A stretch of DNA of 64,000 bases from Cercis canadensis (taxonomy: Eukaryota > Streptophyta > Magnoliopsida > Fabales > Fabaceae): contig QAOA01008311.1 of the NCBI GenBank assembly GCA_003255065.1, positions 333,976 to 397,975 of the forward strand. Direction: 5' to 3'. Position numbers and translations under genes: made by a program. The notes beneath the pieces were generated by a model. That model ran no database searches, was not told the DNA's origin, and saw nothing but the letters and a program-made list of their open reading frames with translations. Below, piece by piece: positions 33,642 to 46,136 of this stretch; the stretch's first letter is position 1; every line of letters starts with the position of its first letter.

Positions 33642-36600
33642 ATAATTTAATCACAATCCCATCAAAATCAATCACACCAAAAATGGGGTGAAAGTGAAGA
33701 GAAAATTAGAACACGAGTTTAGAGCATTTTGAATTACATAATTAACTATCATTCTACAATATCATGTTAATACAAATATCATTTTCTTTAACTCAATAAC
33801 AAAAAAATCCAAACAAGAAAAGAGAAGTTATTTTCTACTTTCTTATTTTCTTTCTCTCCTAAATTTGTTCTCAAAGGAAGGGTAGAAAAGCTTGTATGAG
33901 GTATCAATACTAAAAGCCATAAATCATATTTTTTTTTTAAGAAAAAATCCAAACAAATTAATAGCATTATCAGAAACTATTAAATCATATGAAACTTTAC
34001 TTAAAAAAATCATGTGCACCTCTAGTTCTCCACTCAACTGTTTTTGCACTTCCAGCTGCATTTGTAGAGCTTCCTTTAACTGAATAGCACTGTTTATATT
34101 TAACAACAAAAGTGGTATTTATAAGTAAAATTGTTAAGCTAATGATTGCAATCATTGACAAATTATAGTAAAAATAATTGAAAACGTTGTTGAAGGAATT
34201 AATTGTTTACTCACGAAATTGTGCTGAAATTGGGTAGTATATCTGATATACTTCTTCTTTCGGCCTTTCCTCCTTCAGAACACAAGAAATCACACAGAAA
34301 AATAACATATTAATAATAGCCAAGACCTAGTTTATATATATTTATTAGAAATTAATCATTAAAATTTGAAAACTTACTAGTGGTCGATTCTGGAACCAGT
34401 TTGGACACCCTGTATTTCTGAAGACATAAAAACCAACGTTTTAGTAATCATTCGACAACTATAAAGATACTTATTAACCACCAGGTGTGGCTCAATTGAC
34501 AAACTAAACTCCATGTGGAACGAATTTTGAGATAATATCAAAGGTTTGAACTTTGCCAGAAACACTAGTAGCTAAGGCATATCGAATCTCGAGCGGGAAT
34601 TAGTCTCACACTAATAGTGTGAGGACTACCTCATAGGAAATCAAATAAGAATAATAATAATAAAGACACTAATAGTGTGAGATTGTTAAAGTAATGCTAC
34701 AACGCCTTGGGTTTTTACAAAATACTATTCAATAAGCTCACTTAAAAATGCTTGTGACATTGTGGTTATTAATTGGCAAGTGGATATTTTCTCCACTAAC
34801 AAAGAGAGCACGTTAAGTGTAAGCATATTCTTAGTGTCCATGTGATCTTCTGTCTATACTTATTAATTGTTGAACTTATCTCATTTAATGTATAGCATGG
34901 TTTAATGGCCTCTTAATTTTGATCTACAAAACTATTCCTACTGTGTTTGCTTTTTTGCATTGGAAAATTTTGGTTTTTGTCATTATTGATAATCAAAAGG
35001 TTGCAATATAAGTTCCTAGTTGCAAGAGGTCTCTTTGTTCTTCTTTCCCTTTTGTTGGGGTAGGAGTGTTTGTGTAGAGGGTCGTTAAAACAAATGAGTA
35101 ATAATTTCTATCTACATGGATTCATCAAATAAAATGTGGATTATTTTTAATAGGATAAATGTCTATGACTTTTCTCTTTTTCTGTGGTTGTAAATATGAG
35201 CTCTTTTTATTCTTATAGGCATTGAGATTTGCCATCTAAACATACAGAGAATATAAGTCTTCTCGGGAGGAATTAGAGAAAAGATGCATGACAAGGAACT
35301 ACACATGGGTAGATACTGCCATCCAATATAAGCAAGTTTTTGAGTGAGTGTTCCTTGATCCACCTTATATTAGCGGAAAGTAAAAATGAAGATAACTAAT
35401 GACAATTTGGATGACACATGGCTACTCTAATTAGGTGTCAATTTCTCTATTATGTTTAAAAATAAATGAATGGAATGAGTAGGGTTTAGGTAATTAATAA
35501 TAAGAATTGAAAGGGAAAGGAAATGAAAATCAATTTTATAAATTCTTTTATTCATTGGAGGCTACACAATATGGGATAATCTATCCCCTCCCAAAATTAC
35601 TCCCCATCCAGTTCCAATGGATAAACATGGGACTTCTATGTGAAAGTACCAAGTGCATAACTATATGTGTAAGCATATTCTTAGTGTCCATGTGATCTTC
35701 TGTCTATACTTATTCGTTGTTGAACTTATCTCATTTAATGTATAGCATGGTTTAATGGCCTCTTAATTTTGATCTACAAAACTATTCCCACTGTGTTTGC
35801 TTTTTTGCATTGGAAAATTTTGGTTTTTGTCATTATTGATAATCAAACCGCGGCTGCAATATAAGTTCTTAGTTGCAAGAGGTCTCTTTGTTCTTCTTTC
35901 CCTTTTGTTGGGGTAGGAGTGTTTGTGTAGAGGGTCGCTAAAACAAATGAGTAATAATTTCTATCTACATGGATTCATCAAATAAAATGTGGATTATTTT
36001 TAATAGGATAAATGTCTATGAATTTTCTCTTTTTCTGTGGTTGTAAATATGAGCTCTTTTTATTCTTATAGGCATTGAGATTTGTCATCTAAACATACAG
36101 AGAATATAAGTCTTCTCGGGAGGGATTAGAGAAAAGATGCATGACAAGGAACTACACATGGGTAGATACTGCCATCCAATATGAGCAAGTTTTTGAGTGA
36201 GTGTTCCTTGATCCACCTTATATCAGCGGAAAGTAAAAATGAAGATAACTAATGACAATTTGGATGACACATGACTACTCTAATTAGGTGTCAATTTCTC
36301 TATTATGTTTAAAAATAAATGAATGGAATGAGTAGGGTTTAGGTAATTAATAATAAGAATTGAAAGGGAAAGGAAATGAAAATCAATTTTATAAATTCTT
36401 TTATTCATTGGAGGCTACACAATATGGGATAATCTATCCCCTCCCAAAATTTCTCCCCATCCAGTCCCAATGAATAAACATGGGACTTCCATGCGAAAGT
36501 ACCAAGTGCATAACTATATGGGTGTTCCCAAGGGATTGTCAAATTATGGTTTTAGGAAAGAAAAATTAAATATTATGTAGGACTTTGAGAAAGAATAGGA

Positions 36601-37667
36601 TCAGACCATGTGTATATGCTTTCTAAAATTCTAATATGATAATTTAAATAACCAATTAACCGCTGCCACTCGAGTATCAGCGCGAGGAGTAGGACTAGTA
36701 ATAATAGTAATAATAATAATAATACTTATTAATTCTTGTACTAACCAAATAATTTGAAATCCTAATGGATTTTGAGGTTATAATTTTTTGTAATAATGAT
36801 GTATTTTCTTGTATGTTAATTTTCAATTAGAGGAGATTATAGGCTGATTTCAATGGGTTTAAGCCTTTAAGGTGGGTACTTGACCCGCTTTTGGGGCCTG
36901 AAATTGACATTGAAGGCTTAAGTTTAATTTGGGTTCAGCTAAAACAACCATTGGACTTAGAATTATGGCAGAAGCCGACCAAATAATATAGCAAGGCACA
37001 AATCTGGCTTGAAACTGATATTTCAAATTTAAAAATATTGTTAATTTGTTTTTGAACTAAAAATCACAATGAAAATGGAAAATTCAGTCATTTTTTACAT
37101 AAAATACGTTGAAGCACTAATTGTTCCAAATTTATGTGTAAAAATAAAAATGTAAGAACATATGAAAGGAACTTGACATTAAATATTGTGATTCCTATAA
37201 CTAGGAAGCTGACAAGTCATTAAATTTGACCTACTAAACTTTGTCAAAAGAAAATGAGGTATAATCTAGCCAATTTGAAAAATTGTGGCTCCAAATTGGT
37301 CCTGGTCCTATTATCTAAGTGAGAGAGAGAGGAACCTGCAAGTGGCTTTTAACATGATAAATGTTTAATTCAGGAACCCCCATAGCCTTGAGTATACCCT
37401 TTGGTGTTGCTCCTGACAAAGAAAGCATGCATATTAATCATGAGTCCTAAATCAACATATACAAGATCATCAGCAATCAACAAGCAATTAATCATTAACA
37501 TCTCTGCTAAGCATTATGCAAAATATAATTTGCACTTTGTAGCTGCAATGCTAAGACTTACTATCAGGGCCACCAAGCCTATTCACAGCTTCCACAAATT
37601 GTTCATGGAGTTCCGTTGTCCAACGAAGACGCTCTTTTGGAGAGCCAATTGACCGATTGTAACCCAT
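32942..37667 (-). CDS. MYB-CC (GARP, PHR1-like) transcription factor
   Basis: Six exons on the minus strand: 37667-37562, 37412-37336, 34417-34378, 34272-34215, 34089-34020 and 33319-32942, giving 242 aa with all phases in agreement. Residues about 12-67 form the single GARP MYB repeat (RLRWTTELHEQFVEAV..., IYHVKSHLQKYR). Residues about 95-135 form the coiled-coil (EALQMQLEVQKQL...ELEVQRSLKLKIE). Such factors bind the P1BS element and several control phosphate starvation responses; the target here is unknown. The usual LHEQLE core reads LSGELE. The C-terminus is acidic and serine-rich. The start is the only in-frame ATG before an upstream stop, but an acceptor-like TTTAG further 5' leaves an extra upstream exon possible. 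Intron 2 (2.9 kb) holds a recent 850-bp tandem duplication. Confidence 0.85.
33603..33638 (+). repeat. Poly-A run after a single N
   Basis: About 35 A bases follow an N inside the last intron of the MYB-CC gene. Its length is likely unreliable. Confidence 0.8.
34484..34680 (+). mobile_element. Possible tRNA-derived SINE fragment
   Basis: GTGGCTCAATTGAC resembles a pol III A box, and AGGTTTGAACTTTG, about 50 bases later, resembles a B box. The following sequence has a TCTCACAC-type tail with TAATAATAA repeats. It lies in intron 2 of the MYB-CC gene, just upstream of exon 3 in the gene's direction. Confidence 0.3.
34817..36520 (+). repeat. 850-bp tandem duplication inside a MYB-CC intron
   Basis: 34817-35666 and about 35667-36520 are the same sequence at very high identity (a few substitutions; a 3-base length change where AAAGGTTGC in copy 1 reads AACCGCGGCTGC in copy 2). 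There is no N at the junction, so unlike the other duplications here it may be real. No coding sequence is recognised in the unit. Confidence 0.9.
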
Positions 37668-39045
37668 TTCTGAAGCTGTTGCTGTCGGGGTCTGAGAAGC
37701 CCAAGCATGGGGTGGTACTAAAGAGGAGGATTATAGAGAAACAACAACAGTTGTAGACAGAGAACGAAGCAAGGTGACGATGCAAACTAAGGTTTGTTGT
37801 TGGGCTCAGATTCTGGGAAATGTCTGGTGTTACTAAAAAAGACAAGGAATATGCTTATTCCTAAACACAACAATTGGTCTCAACTTGTATCTTGCTGTCT
37901 TTAGGCAACAATGGCGAAGTTGTCTAGGATTCAGAGTCAATGCCTTATGTTCTTGTTAATAGCAAAAGTACTTTCCTGGTCAACCCAAACTCATATATAC
38001 CTAGGATTTAGCTCAATTTTTGAATAATATTATTTGCATGTCTCATATGCAAAGTGTACATATTCGCATCTAAGTTCAATTAGCCTATTTAAATTTTGTT
38101 TATTAAGCTCAAATGAAGACGTGTATTAGTATACATGGTTGTGCCGGAAACTGATGTGCAATTAGTATTTTTCTTATCTTTTAAGCTCATAATCATCATT
38201 GTTGTTATCAAGATAATTCTACTACACAATTAATATATGTAAGAGTAAGCAGAACTATCTAAATAAGATCACTTCAGATAAAATCATTTATACAATTATG
38301 ACACTATTTGAATGTAAAGGTTACGTTCTAATAATTTAGTATACAGATCCATACTATGAACACGCTAGGGAATGTTTCGGTACAGATTGGATGGTTATGA
38401 GACACTGTTCTAAGACAATAAACATGTAGCCCGCCAACAAAGTACAAAATAAATTTTAGGGAAAAACCAAAAAAAAAAATAAGTGCAACTTGACAAAGGT
38501 TGTCATTTTTATAGAATTATACTATCAACTATACCCTATTAACTTATTTTCCTTGTACCATACAAGTCAAATAATTTGCATTTCAAAGTTATCATCTTCC
38601 CATTTCCCTGTAACTTCAACTCCTGGGATGATAAAAGGGTGAGTGCAAGAAAATTCATAATCTCAGAGAATCACGTTGATTTTCTTTAAAGGACTCAAAT
38701 TATTTCACCATCTGCTTCCTCATTCGGATAACCCTGTCATTGAATGATTAATGAACATTACTATTGCATGTATTTTCTGATACAAGATAAAATAACCATA
38801 CACTATAATTGACATTCAAGCAAATCTTAAATTGATTGACAAGTCAGAATATATCGTATTCTATTCTATAAATACGGTATCATACACTAAAGATTCATCT
38901 GGGTTAAATCAAACTTAATCCCTCAGAAATTACCCATTAGAAATAGATACTATACCGATTAGAAGATTAAAAGTAAAACAGCAATATTACAGTATCTGTC
39001 AGCAACAACACAACATTATTCCTTTCATGTATTGGCTCTAGCAAA
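37668..39045. other. Region between the MYB-CC and Alfin-like genes
   Basis: Should contain the MYB-CC promoter/leader (lower part) and the Alfin-like 3' untranslated region (upper part). No other gene recognised. Confidence 0.4.
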
Positions 39046-42000
39046 CTATGGCCTGGCCCGCCTGATGCTGCATGATGGGCATTTGTATTGCTTAATGCTC
39101 TCAGCCTTTGCAGGAGTAATCTTCACACATTTCCCATGGAACCACCTCTCGCAGATATCGCAGCCAATCCAAAACTCATCTGCATTGTAATTTCCCCCAC
39201 AGCTCCCACAAAGGGTTTCGGTATGCTCATCTTCTTCCTCTTCATAACCCTCGTCTGCAAATTTTGGATTGCTTTTCACTTGCCCGTCACTTGATCTCTG
39301 CAGATAAATAGATGAGCATGCATCAAATTGGGAAAATACATAGTGGTACCCCGTGCATTTAGGCATGTTTTGTAAGCCTTAATTCATGGTTTTAGTAGTA
39401 TTTGTTACTCTGTAGTGGCACAATAGTATAAGAAAAACAACAATGTAGTTCAAACAGCTTTTTACAATGCAGTCTACTAAATAATTCTCTGGTTTCAATT
39501 TTCTTTGTGGGACAGAAACTTATGCTCTGTTTGGGAGTTGAAGGGGGAAAAAAAGGGAAGGACACAAGAGGAAAGAAAGGGAAAGGGAATGAAGGGAATG
39601 GAAGGGGCTTTCCTCTCCCTTGTTTGGATGATTAAAATGAGTAAGGGCAGGAGAAAGGAAAGGAAATGTCATATTCTAATGTATGTTTAGAAATTTACCC
39701 TTAAGTAAACATATTTAATATAAAGTTTAATAATATAATACACTTCTCTTTCTCTCTTAATAAACTATTTTTGTAATGCTCTAACAAATGTTACAAATCA
39801 ATTAATTAAACCAAAATATTGATTATTATTTTTTGTTAAAAAATATACAATTATTTTTTGTTTGTATAAGCAGCATTACTCGTTTTATTTTTTTTCACTC
39901 TTGCAGTACATTTCTTCTACTTTTGTGCATAATAAAATTTGAATTGATCAGACCATTGATTTCAAGTCACTTCTTGACCATTGATCTCTTCTTCTAACAA
40001 GCTTTCAAAATCTGCAAATATTTTATATTATCAGACCAACCGGTCAATCTAAACCCATCTTAACTTACTCCTTTGCATCTTCAGCCTCTCGATAGCTACT
40101 GGGCAATGATTGGGCTTAAAAAATAGTAAGGGTATAAGAGTCAAATCCTTACCTTCCCTCCCCAAATCCCCCGAATTGGGGGAACTGTGTTTTTGGATAG
40201 GAAAAGGAGTGCGAGGGTTAAGATGAAACCCCTGGTTCCCTTTCCTTTTTGAATCAGATCTCCCAAACAAAGGAGAGAACAGGTTTAGTTTTCTCCTCTC
40301 CTTTCCTTTTCCCTCACTTTTTAACTCCCAAACAGACCATTAGAGAAAAGTAGAGCTTGAGAGTGTGATAGATTCTAAACAGACACCCACATGGTCCACA
40401 TCAACACTATTCTACATGGCATATCTTCAACCCAAGTGACAAACCTCTGGTGACCCAGCCAAAAGAAACGATTAAGACCACACACACACACACGGACAGT
40501 TCTAACCTTGGTGCTGCCGCGAGACTTGCTTCCACTGTCCACAGTGGGCTTGTCCTTTGCTGGCTTCCTCTCAGTCACAACTTCAAAGACAGTGGGAAGA
40601 TCATTGATCAAGCTAAATAAACGTTTCCTGCCAAAAAGAATCAGTGCAACAATCAATTGAAAGAGCCATATGCCAGGTAGCAGCATACGTTGAGGAAAAA
40701 TGTTACAAGAAAATATCAGAGAGAAATGGAATCTATTTACATCCTCGCTAGGTGCTAATTGTAGTAGTTTCAACGGGAAGAACTTGAGCAGCAGTGTACA
40801 CATGTTTCACTATACAAATCAATTAAATTAAACTCAACTGAACATATTTCTCTCAAGTATTTTGAGGTCTATAATCCTACTCACTTGCCACTTGATCATA
40901 AGAAAGAAAAGAACAGCATGAGTGGTAGGTAAAAGAAAATTTACAAGCAAGCATTCTTCATAATTGCTGTGCAACATATTGGCCATTTTCATTTTACTCA
41001 CTACATACTAAGACTAACCCACCAAATATGCCATTACTTTCATTGTTGCATGCTGCATCAAAAGCCAAATGCAAATTATCAATGTCCTAATATTTCTCAA
41101 GGCCAGCGATTACAGAACCAAACTTGTAGAGTTGCCCTTGGACCCAGTCACCTACTCCTTACCAACCTCTACATCAACTTTTTTTTTGTTGGTGTTTTTT
41201 TATTCAAATCGTTAAACTGGTGATGTTGCTTGCAAAATAAATTTTCATTACAAGGCCTCATAGTGCCCCACTTTAAGTAGCTACACATTCTAGAGTGCAT
41301 GAATTATCTACCATCACACTAGACCACAGGAAAATGGGGCCCTCACTATTTGTTAAAAAGCCATCAGTTTCTTTTCAGCTATTCATTCATGATGATATTC
41401 ATTCAAGCTGAGCAGCAACTCCAATTATCATTAGTACTTTTCTACATTTTATAGGTGCTAAAGAAAGACCTTAACAGATACAAAACCACAATCAAATAGA
41501 ATTGTTTCCGCACGCATTTACCTATACCAGAGCTTGATTTTACCTTTCATTGCGGTTAAGTCGTGCTCCAAGATAAAAGGCCACAGAAAGCAACCACGAA
41601 TCACTGTGCACAGCAACCAGAGAAAGCCAGTCCCTGCGATTCATGCCATCTCTAGCAAAATTGATTCCAAGAGCTGGCTCAGGAAGCTCTGGTGGAACTT
41701 CCTCTGCCGGCAGAGTTACTTCCCAGGTTTCATTTGGGTGTCCATAAAGACACAAGTTCTCCTTATCTTTAAAAGTAAATATAACACTTTGAATTTAGTG
41801 GGGGAATTATAAAACCAAAAGTACTCAAAGTATTCCAGTAGAGTTTCAATATATGAAAAAAGATGATAGAGTAAAAGAAAACAACAACAAATTGCATTCT
41901 TTTTAATTCACCAAAGCATTCTTCACCCAGTTGTTATGGAGTACACTAGAGAGATCCGGTTTTATATAAACACTAGAAATTCAACTCAATCAATTAAAGG

Positions 42001-42523
42001 GTCTTTCAAGTATCATGTTAAAATCCAGTAAGGCAATTGAAAAAGGAACTTCAATATTGCCTCAAATGTCATGGAACAGTCTCAATCCTAGTCAAATTTA
42101 ACCTTTTCACAAGAAGCAAAACTTTGACTTTCCAACCCTCCCCTTTATGTTTTCCTCAAATTCTCCCAAAATCCAAAAGTCAACTTGAGTAACTCAAACA
42201 AGTATGCAAACTCTATACAAGGACAAATACGAAATTCAGAAAGTTCGAGTAATTTTACGTAAACAAAAATAGAAAATCGGATCTACAATAAAACGTTACC
42301 TGGATCACAGAGCCCATAGAATTCATCAACATCTGAGAAAGGAAAACAACAAAGGTAAAAACTTTTCAGATGCAACCAATGAAAAATCAGAGTCTGAGAC
42401 ATCTCAGGAACAGCAGAAAGCCATTACAGTACCTTGAGTTAGAGCACGAACAACACCAGCTCTGCGAGCACTATAATCCTTGAAGATCTCCTCCACGGTG
42501 CGAGGACTGGAAGCCATTTCCAT
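39046..42523 (-). CDS. Alfin-like PHD-finger protein
   Basis: Exons on the minus strand: 42523-42433, 42332-42300, 41766-41544, 40627-40507 and 39297-39046, giving 239 aa. The N-terminal Alfin domain ([17 protein letters not shown]..., [36 protein letters not shown]) spans about residues 8-135. A basic/serine linker and an acidic EEEED patch follow, then a C-terminal C4HC3 PHD finger with ligands C186, C189, C202, C205, H210, C213, C229 and C232. Aromatic residues W199 and W208 fit the family's H3K4me2/3-binding pocket. Alfin-like proteins are nuclear chromatin readers, several linked to stress tolerance and root hair growth. The start could also be the ATG two codons later (42517). A Tourist-like element sits in intron 4. 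Confidence 0.93.
39523..40339. mobile_element. PIF/Harbinger-like element, copy 2, in an Alfin-like intron
   Basis: The left end TGCTCTGTTTGGGAGTT and right end AACTCCCAAACAGACCA are inverted repeats, with a TTA target duplication on both sides (39520-39522 and 40340-40342). Purine-rich and pyrimidine-rich subterminal zones match the element at 11368-11840. It accounts for about two thirds of intron 4 of the Alfin-like gene. Confidence 0.8.
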
Positions 42524-42571
42524 AACCCAATTGAGATCTAAGGGAATGGAGTCGAATCGAATTGAAGTACA

Positions 42572-42679
42572 CTAGAAGGAATTGAATCTGGAAAAGGGAT
42601 TGTAAGTGCAGAGATGGTGGGGCGAAGAAGAGAACATGAGAAGGGATCGAAGAAGAGATCGAAGAGAAGAGAGATGCAT
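42572..42679 (-). promoter_or_regulatory. Possible upstream ORF in the Alfin-like leader
   Basis: A 35-codon frame starts MHLSSLRSLL and ends at TAG 48 bases before the main ATG. It matters only if transcription starts above 42680, which the pyrimidine-rich leader suggests but does not prove. Confidence 0.3.
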
Positions 42680-43186
42680 GTAAACGGCAGAAAGGGAGGA
42701 GATAGGAGAGTGGTGTGTAAATAACGCTATTTGTTAAATTGCTTTCTCCACTCCTATTCTCGTCGCTTACCCGCTGCTTCAAAACCTTGAATAGCCCTAA
42801 GGTTAAGTCCACCCTTTGTACTCACTTTTTTCTTTTTTTGAAAAAAAAATAAACAAGACAAAAACATATGGGATTCTACTACCTAAACAAGACAAAAACA
42901 TATAGAACTCTACTACTTTTTTTTTTTTTATATGATAATATAAGAATTATCAATATTAAAAATAATTAATCTCGACCGTTAAAAATAAATAATTTAAATT
43001 AAATATTTTAATATCAATGATTAATCTTGAATAAAACTTGAGAATATTTTAAAAAATAAAAAAAATAAAAAAAAACATACCTATTGGTAGTGAGAAACCT
43101 CCAAAACGTAATAAGTTGATAAATATTTCTTTTTAGTGAAAATTAAGGGATCCATTATATAGGGTGAAGATAAATGTTAGTTCTTT
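42680..43186. other. Alfin-like promoter region and intergenic DNA
   Basis: The lower 100 bases are pyrimidine-rich leader sequence on the minus strand. The remainder is AT-rich. No clear TATA box was fixed. Confidence 0.35.
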
Positions 43187-43735
43187 TTCAAAAAAAAAGT
43201 AATAGATGTTTGTTATAAATAATTTTTTGGAAAAGATAACTTTTTTTCTTTGGATTTAATACATACATCTACATACTTTTTCTTATGTGATACATGCATA
43301 TATAGGTAAATAGTGATTGCATTTGCAATCAAAGGGATTCAAACTAGGGAATGATAGAGCAGTCAATACAGGTCAACCAGTCCTCACTCGCAAGTAAACA
43401 AGGTGGGTTGGCCAGCCATTTTGGCAGGCTGAGGAAACNTTCAAAAAAAAGTAATAGATGTTTGTTATAAATAATTTTTTGGAAAAGATAACTTTTTTTT
43501 TTTGGATTTAATACATACATCTAGTTACTTTTTCTTATGTGATACATGCATATACTTTTTTTTTTTTTCCTAATACACACATATACTTTTTTTTAATAAA
43601 TAGGTAAATAGTGATTGCATTTGCAATCAAAGGGATTCAAACTAGGGTATGATAAAGCAGTCAATACAAGCCAACCAGTCCTCACTCCCAAGTAAACAAG
43701 GTGGGTTGGCTAGCCATTTTGGCAGGCTGAGGAAA
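43187..43735 (+). repeat. About 250-300 bp duplication around a single N, with indel
   Basis: 43187-43438 and 43440-43735 are two versions of one sequence with an N at 43439. The second has about 45 extra bases (TTTTCCTAATACACACATA region) and several substitutions (GATAGAGC/GATAAAGC). The differences are more than sequencing noise and fit two alleles joined end to end. Confidence 0.75.
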
Positions 43736-44516
43736 CCTCAACTTAACCTGTTTCGCTGATGGGCTATTGGTTAGGTGGGCCAACCCGCAAAAAATGATGA
43801 AAAAATCTATTAAATGGAAGAAAAAAGTGAAACATCAACCATATTAAACAATTGAATAATCAATCATCCAAGTCTAAGAGCATAAAGATTAAGAGTATAA
43901 ATAGTCTAATAAAGTCTAAAAAGACTAATTAAACAACAAAATTCATCCTCTATAACATTAAAAGAACATTTGATTCATTATCTGTATATACAATACACAA
44001 AGATAAAAATAGTTAAAAATTAATTGATCCCTTTTTCTTTTTTTTAAAAAATATGATTATGTCACGAGTTGGCTCATCCCTAGCCTGCCTCAACTAGCAA
44101 CCCAAACAACAGGCCACTATTATATCAACCCAACCTGTTCCATGTACATGGCAAGGTGGGTGAGCTCAGCGAGCCTAACCTAGATTGACAACTCTAGAGA
44201 AGGGGAGCGAGAAAATTAGTTTTATGACTAGAAGCACATTCCACTAAGTTAAAAAACTCAAGTAACTTTTCATAAGATTAAGGTCATATGTTTGAAGCCC
44301 TACTTTATTAATATTTTCAACTAAAAATTCTAGCCTTATAGAAAAAAAATGAAACTAATAATGTTTGTGTATATTTATAGATTAAAAAAACTAGAATTTT
44401 TAGTTATTAAAAAATATTAAAAAAATGAGAATTTGAATCAACATTTGAACCTTATAAAAAAATTCTTAAATTTAATTGTGTTGTGTATAATAACTAACTT
44501 CCTTTATCTAATATCN

Positions 44517-44547
<31 letters not shown>

Positions 44548-46136
44548 CCCTTTATCTAATAATAAGGGAAAAAAAAACAACATATATATACTTTGTAATA
44601 AATAATAACTATCAATGAAGAAGTTTTTTACTATGATATATGTGAACGACATAAGACCATTGTTTATATGGGATAAATATACTATTGTGTAGTTAATTTA
44701 ATAATCTAGAAGTATGTTTGGTATGTCATCTCTTAAAAAAAAAGGGACGTTGTGATGAAGAACCGATTTCATATGAAAAAATAGAATAGGAATAAAAATA
44801 ATAATATTTATTTTAACTGTTTGGTTATGATAAAATGAAATCAGTTTTGACTATTGAAAACCGATGATAATGGATTTTGACTATTTGCGTTTAGAATTCA
44901 TGCTCAAGGACACTGCTAAATTCTACCAATATATATATATATACACATTAAGGAAGTGGGAAAGTATTTATAATTTAAATTATTAATTTTACTTTGACAT
45001 ATATTCTTATCACAATTTTGGGCTTTTAATTTTGTTTGAACAGAGTTAAGTGACATTTACAATAGTTCTTACCAAATAATCATATTTTTGGTACAAAAAA
45101 TAATCATTTTTAAAACAACATATTATACTTGTTCCTAACAATATAAATATTTTGTAATATATTTTTATAATTCGTTTTAAGCTTGTACAGTAAGATTTAA
45201 GAGATAATTACTTGAGTATTTTAGATATTTTTCTATTAGTATGAGAGGAATTAAATTAAAATTCTTCTATGTTAAAATCAAATAATTTTTTTTTACCAAG
45301 TCGAGAAACCAAAAATAATTCTCTCAATAATGCTTTCTTTCACAATTTGATTTAAAAATAGCAACTGCTTCTAGAGAGGAAATTTCAAAGGAAGTCCCTT
45401 TTAAAAAAAAAATGGTTACTAAGGGAAGTTCCCGATTTGTGTAATTCTCTTTCTCATTTCCCCATTTTCATCTCCTACTCTTCAGACTTGGATCTCAACC
45501 TCGTATTATTGCCTTAAAAGTGGTACAGTATAACATGACAGCATAGGAGTATAAAGAAGAGAAGTGTCATCATTCTTTTGATGAATCATCATATTAATTA
45601 TACTTTGTGTATGAAGCATGAAATATTGAGTAATTTCTAATCAGCAACTGGGGAGTTTATTTTTTATTTTGGCCAAGCAACTTGGGAGATTATGGACCCC
45701 AAACAAAATGGTAAATGACAACTCTACTTTAAGTCAATAACCTTACCTGGCTGTGTAATGTGCATATAAATTGTTGAAAGAATAACAAATCTATACAATG
45801 AAGAGCATTTCGACCTAAAAGAATAGATGAAACAAAGCAACAAACAAGGGGGAGGACAGCAAGAAACTCCCTCTTTTGCAAGGGCAAAGAAATTCAATTT
45901 CCACCAACACATTCACAGAAACTAGTTGCTAAAAAAATTATCACTCAAAGAAGACCAGAAACTAAACAAGACGAGAAAACTGCAAAACAATTATCAAACT
46001 CCTAATAAATAAACTGTTCTAATTGATACCCAGTTCACAAAAGCAAGAATTTCCATTAGAAAAATCAAAACAAGCAAATAAGACAATTGCAATCTTACAC
46101 AAGTTGGTAAATGGTAGGGAGAGTTACCACCACCAT
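43736..46136. other. Intergenic stretch 3' of the DNAJ gene
   Basis: GGGTTGGC- and GGTGGGTGAGC-type sequence (43700-44200) looks derived from a non-autonomous transposon. A poly-A run follows an N at 44516. The top few hundred bases should be the DNAJ 3' untranslated region. Confidence 0.35.

Noticed and set aside
37603-37845. 80-codon minus-strand frame
   Set aside because: Shadow of MYB-CC exon 1; the adjacent frame reads the RLRWTTELHEQFVEAV GARP motif.
42471-42812. 113-codon minus-strand frame starting MDLTLGLFK
   Set aside because: It covers the Alfin-like leader and first exon in the wrong frame. The correct frame gives the conserved [10 protein letters not shown] start.
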